From: JAYREN01 sp041908845
Lineage (GTDB): Bacteria > Acidobacteriota > Holophagae > Holophagales > Holophagaceae
Direction: 5' to 3'
DNA: 14,687 nt
NCBI GenBank assembly: GCA_041908845.1
Contig: JAYREN010000068.1
Location: forward strand, 1 to 14,687
In this document: positions 13,065-14,687 of the stretch, one piece after another
Position numbering within the stretch: position 1 is the stretch's first letter
How the letters are laid out: every line of letters begins with the position of its first letter
Notes under the pieces: generated by a model
Told to the model about the DNA's origin: nothing
The model's database searches: none
The model's input: only the letters and a program-made list of their open reading frames with translations
Made by a program: the position numbers and the translations under genes

Positions 13065-13699
13065 CAGCTGCGCATCACACCCACGAGCAGTCCCTGAACC
13101 AGGATGCGATCCGGCGCATAGCAACGAGGGCCGAGGTTAGGGTTGTGGGGAATCAGCCAGACACCCTCGGGATCTCGGCGAAATTCCTTGAGGGTGACCT
13201 CCTCCCCATCGATAAGCACCACCACCCGATCCCCGTTCCGGTAGTCCCCGCGCCGCTGAAGCACCACCAGGTCGCCATCCAGAATGGAATCCTCGACCAT
13301 CGAATCCCCACGCACTCTCAGCACGAAAAGATCGTCACGGTCGCGATGGATGGCGTTGGGCACCTCGATGGGGATGGCCCGGGTTTCGGGGATGAGGGGC
13401 GAACCCGCCGCCACATCGCCACAAAAGGGCAACATCCTCCCCAGGCCCTGAGGACGCAACGGAGCCGGAGCTGGAGCTTCTTCTGTCTTGACGACGATGT
13501 TGTTTCCCGCCCCATGGCTGCGGTCCAGGAAGCCCTTTTCCATCAGGTGCTGCACGTGCTTGTGGATGGTGCTGACGGCGCTAGAGCCCACACCATCGGC
13601 GATTTCCTTAAGCGTGGGACTGCGCTCTTCTTCCTCGAGGAAGGTGCGGATGAATTGCAGAACGGCCAGTTGTCGTTTGGTGAGATTCGAGGATTTCAT
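13061..13699 (-). CDS. lexA: LexA-type SOS repressor/protease
   Basis: A 212-residue protein. Residues 1-65 are a winged helix (LTKRQLAVLQFIRTF, SPTLKEIADGVGSSAVSTIHKHV in two parts), then a linker, then the S24 peptidase domain. The cleavage site A98-G99 lies in CGDVAAGSPL. The catalytic dyad is S133 in VRGDSMVED and K171 in EEVTLKEF. Known members repress SOS genes and cut themselves when RecA filaments form. The ATG at 13699 matches the usual LexA start just before the first helix. The longer TTG-initiated frame is rejected because that TTG is part of a -35 box. No good ribosome binding site precedes the ATG. The recognition helix differs from E. coli, so the operator is probably not the CTG-N10-CAG type. 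Confidence 0.93.
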   Translation of the reverse strand: MKSSNLTKRQLAVLQFIRTFLEEEERSPTLKEIADGVGSSAVSTIHKHVQHLMEKGFLDRSHGAGNNIVVKTEEAPAPAPLRPQGLGRMLPFCGDVAAGSPLIPETRAIPIEVPNAIHRDRDDLFVLRVRGDSMVEDSILDGDLVVLQRRGDYRNGDRVVVLIDGEEVTLKEFRRDPEGVWLIPHNPNLGPRCYAPDRILVQGLLVGVMRSC

Positions 13700-13706
13700 G
13701 CATCCA

Positions 13707-13756
13707 AAGTTAGGCAACGGAAGTGATTCGGTCAATCCTTTTTTTTCGCTTTTTTT
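13707..13756 (-). promoter_or_regulatory. lexA promoter with A-tract upstream element
   Basis: On the minus strand, A7 and A8 tracts (13756-13750 and 13746-13739, about one helical turn apart) precede TTGACC (13735-13730), a 17-base spacer and TAACTT (13712-13707). The A-tracts look like an UP element or intrinsic bend. Predicted transcription start is about 13700, next to the ATG at 13699. No clear LexA box could be identified. Confidence 0.5.
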
Positions 13757-13789
13757 AGCCGATCGTCACGGAACCCCCTCAGCGTTCAA

Positions 13790-13809
13790 CAAATTCATTG
13801 CCGAATTGG
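13790..13809. repeat. Imperfect inverted repeat upstream of the oxidoreductase gene
   Basis: CAAATTC-ATTGCC-GAATTGG, with six of seven pairs complementary (the core AATTC/GAATT is perfect), about 75 bases before the start at 13884. It lies in AT-richer DNA between the lexA promoter and the oxidoreductase gene and could be an operator for either. The remaining bases of this 184-base gap show no other convincing element. Confidence 0.35.
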
Positions 13810-13883
13810 AAACCTATGTCCGGACCCTCGCTCCGGTCAACGGCGATCCCTATTTCGGGTTGTGCCTTTCCGAGAGGAGAATC

Positions 13884-14687
13884 ATGCCTTCCACCCAAGA
13901 GGTTTCAGCCGTGACCAACATGAAGAAAACGCTGATCAACGACTTTTCCATAGAGGTGGCCACGGTCAACGGGTCCGGCAGTCAGACAGCCAACAACGTG
14001 CTGATGCGCTCCATCTTCCAGATGGGCGTGCCCGTGAGCGGCAAGAACCTGTTTCCCTCCAACATCGCCGGGCTTCCCACTTGGTTCCAGATTCGCGCCA
14101 ACCACCGGGGCTACAGCGCCCGCAAGCACGATGTGGATCTGATGATCTGCATGAACGCCGAAACGGCCCGAGAGGATGTATTCAAGCTCAAGCCGGGTGC
14201 CCTTTGTCTCTATGACGAGCCCCTGAAGCTGGATGCGCTCCGCACCGATCTCACCTTCCTTCCTGTGCCGTTCCAGCAGATCGTGGCCGCCTCCTGCCCC
14301 GAGCCCAAGCTCCACAAGCTCGTGAAGAACATGATCTACGTAGGGGTCGCCGCCCGCATGATCGGCCTGGACATGGACGAGGTCCGCAAAGCCATCGCGC
14401 GGCAACTCAAGGGCAAACAGAAGGCCGTGGAGCTCAACTCAGACGCGGCCCAGGCGGGTTATGACTGGGCAGACCAGCATCTCGCCGACCAGGATCGGCT
14501 CAAGATCGTGCGGGACAACAAGACCGAAGGGCAGCTCATTATCGATGGCAACTCTGCCTGCGCCCTCGGCGCCATGTTCGCGGGTGTCACGGTGGTGGCC
14601 TGGTATCCCATCACGCCGAGTTCGAGTCTGGTGGAGACCCTCGCGGAATACGCGAAGGAATACCGAATCGATCCCGCCACCGGCAAG
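13884..14687 (+). CDS. korA: 2-oxoacid:ferredoxin oxidoreductase, fused gamma-alpha subunit (KorA type), truncated by window edge
   Basis: The first 268 residues are present without a stop. Residues about 22-195 are the gamma domain (VNGSGSQTANNVLMRSIF, GKNLFPSNIAGLPTWFQIR and RGYSARK). From about 217 the alpha pyrimidine-binding domain begins (GNSACALGAMFAG and YPITPSSSLVETLAEY). This order is typical of KorA proteins, which with KorB oxidise 2-oxoglutarate (or another 2-oxoacid) to the acyl-CoA using thiamine diphosphate and pass electrons to ferredoxin. GAGGAG four bases before the ATG supports the start; an ATG 12 codons later lacks one. KorB is expected downstream of the window. The exact 2-oxoacid cannot be told from this part. 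Confidence 0.92.
   Translation, partial: MPSTQEVSAVTNMKKTLINDFSIEVATVNGSGSQTANNVLMRSIFQMGVPVSGKNLFPSNIAGLPTWFQIRANHRGYSARKHDVDLMICMNAETAREDVFKLKPGALCLYDEPLKLDALRTDLTFLPVPFQQIVAASCPEPKLHKLVKNMIYVGVAARMIGLDMDEVRKAIARQLKGKQKAVELNSDAAQAGYDWADQHLADQDRLKIVRDNKTEGQLIIDGNSACALGAMFAGVTVVAWYPITPSSSLVETLAEYAKEYRIDPATGK

Noticed and set aside
13700..13735. Twelve extra N-terminal residues for LexA from a TTG at 13735
   Set aside because: That TTG belongs to the -35 box TTGACC, no binding site precedes it, and LexA proteins normally begin at the next Met.
13739..13756. T-runs as a plus-strand terminator
   Set aside because: No plus-strand gene ends nearby and no stem precedes the T-runs. They fit better as A-tracts upstream of the lexA promoter.

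Overview
The window is a GC-rich bacterial chromosome segment that is almost fully coding, with short intergenic gaps. It reads as ordinary core genome of a Gram-negative organism: there is a LolA-type lipoprotein carrier, a lipoprotein, several exported enzymes and an MglA-type polarity GTPase. The mix (MglA GTPase with LolA, fused gamma-alpha 2-oxoacid:ferredoxin oxidoreductase, actinobacterial-type LeuB, peptidase plus POT transporter) would suit an Acidobacteriota member of the Holophaga/Geothrix type. That placement is inferred from gene style and not proven. No phage, transposase, integrase or CRISPR array is visible.

Layout. (1) 1-1922, minus strand: a three-gene operon encoding a Spy/CpxP-like periplasmic LTxxQ protein, a LytS-type membrane histidine kinase and a response regulator cut by the window edge. 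(2) 2119-8516: a peptide-scavenging group. It holds a PepQ-type Xaa-Pro dipeptidase, an exported dipeptidyl-peptidase IV with a Sel1-repeat lipoprotein 23 bases behind it, and a convergent POT di/tripeptide transporter. Strong hairpin terminators follow pepQ and sit between the lipoprotein and the transporter. (3) 8517-8960: a non-coding stretch with an isoleucine tRNA of the CAU (lysidine) type. A second copy of the tRNA 3' end plus downstream flank lies 166 bases away, and hairpin-rich DNA fills the space between. (4) 8961-9530: exported cyclophilin, convergent with (5) 9542-11927, minus strand: exported Bcp/PrxQ peroxiredoxin, MglA GTPase with a long C-terminal extension, and a LolA-like protein starting at TTG just after the mglA stop. 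(6) 12006-13064 leuB, whose stop codon overlaps that of convergent lexA (13061-13699). (7) 13884 to the window end: the 5' part of a fused gamma-alpha 2-oxoacid:ferredoxin oxidoreductase subunit.

Working together: DPP-IV would release X-Pro dipeptides outside the cytoplasm, the POT carrier would import them with protons, and PepQ would split them. This is a complete proline-peptide route inside about 6.5 kb. I found no clearly new defence or mobile system. The most unusual items are the duplicated tRNA 3' end with an inverted copy of its T-arm, the MglA fusion, and the Spy-like/LytS-like signalling operon.
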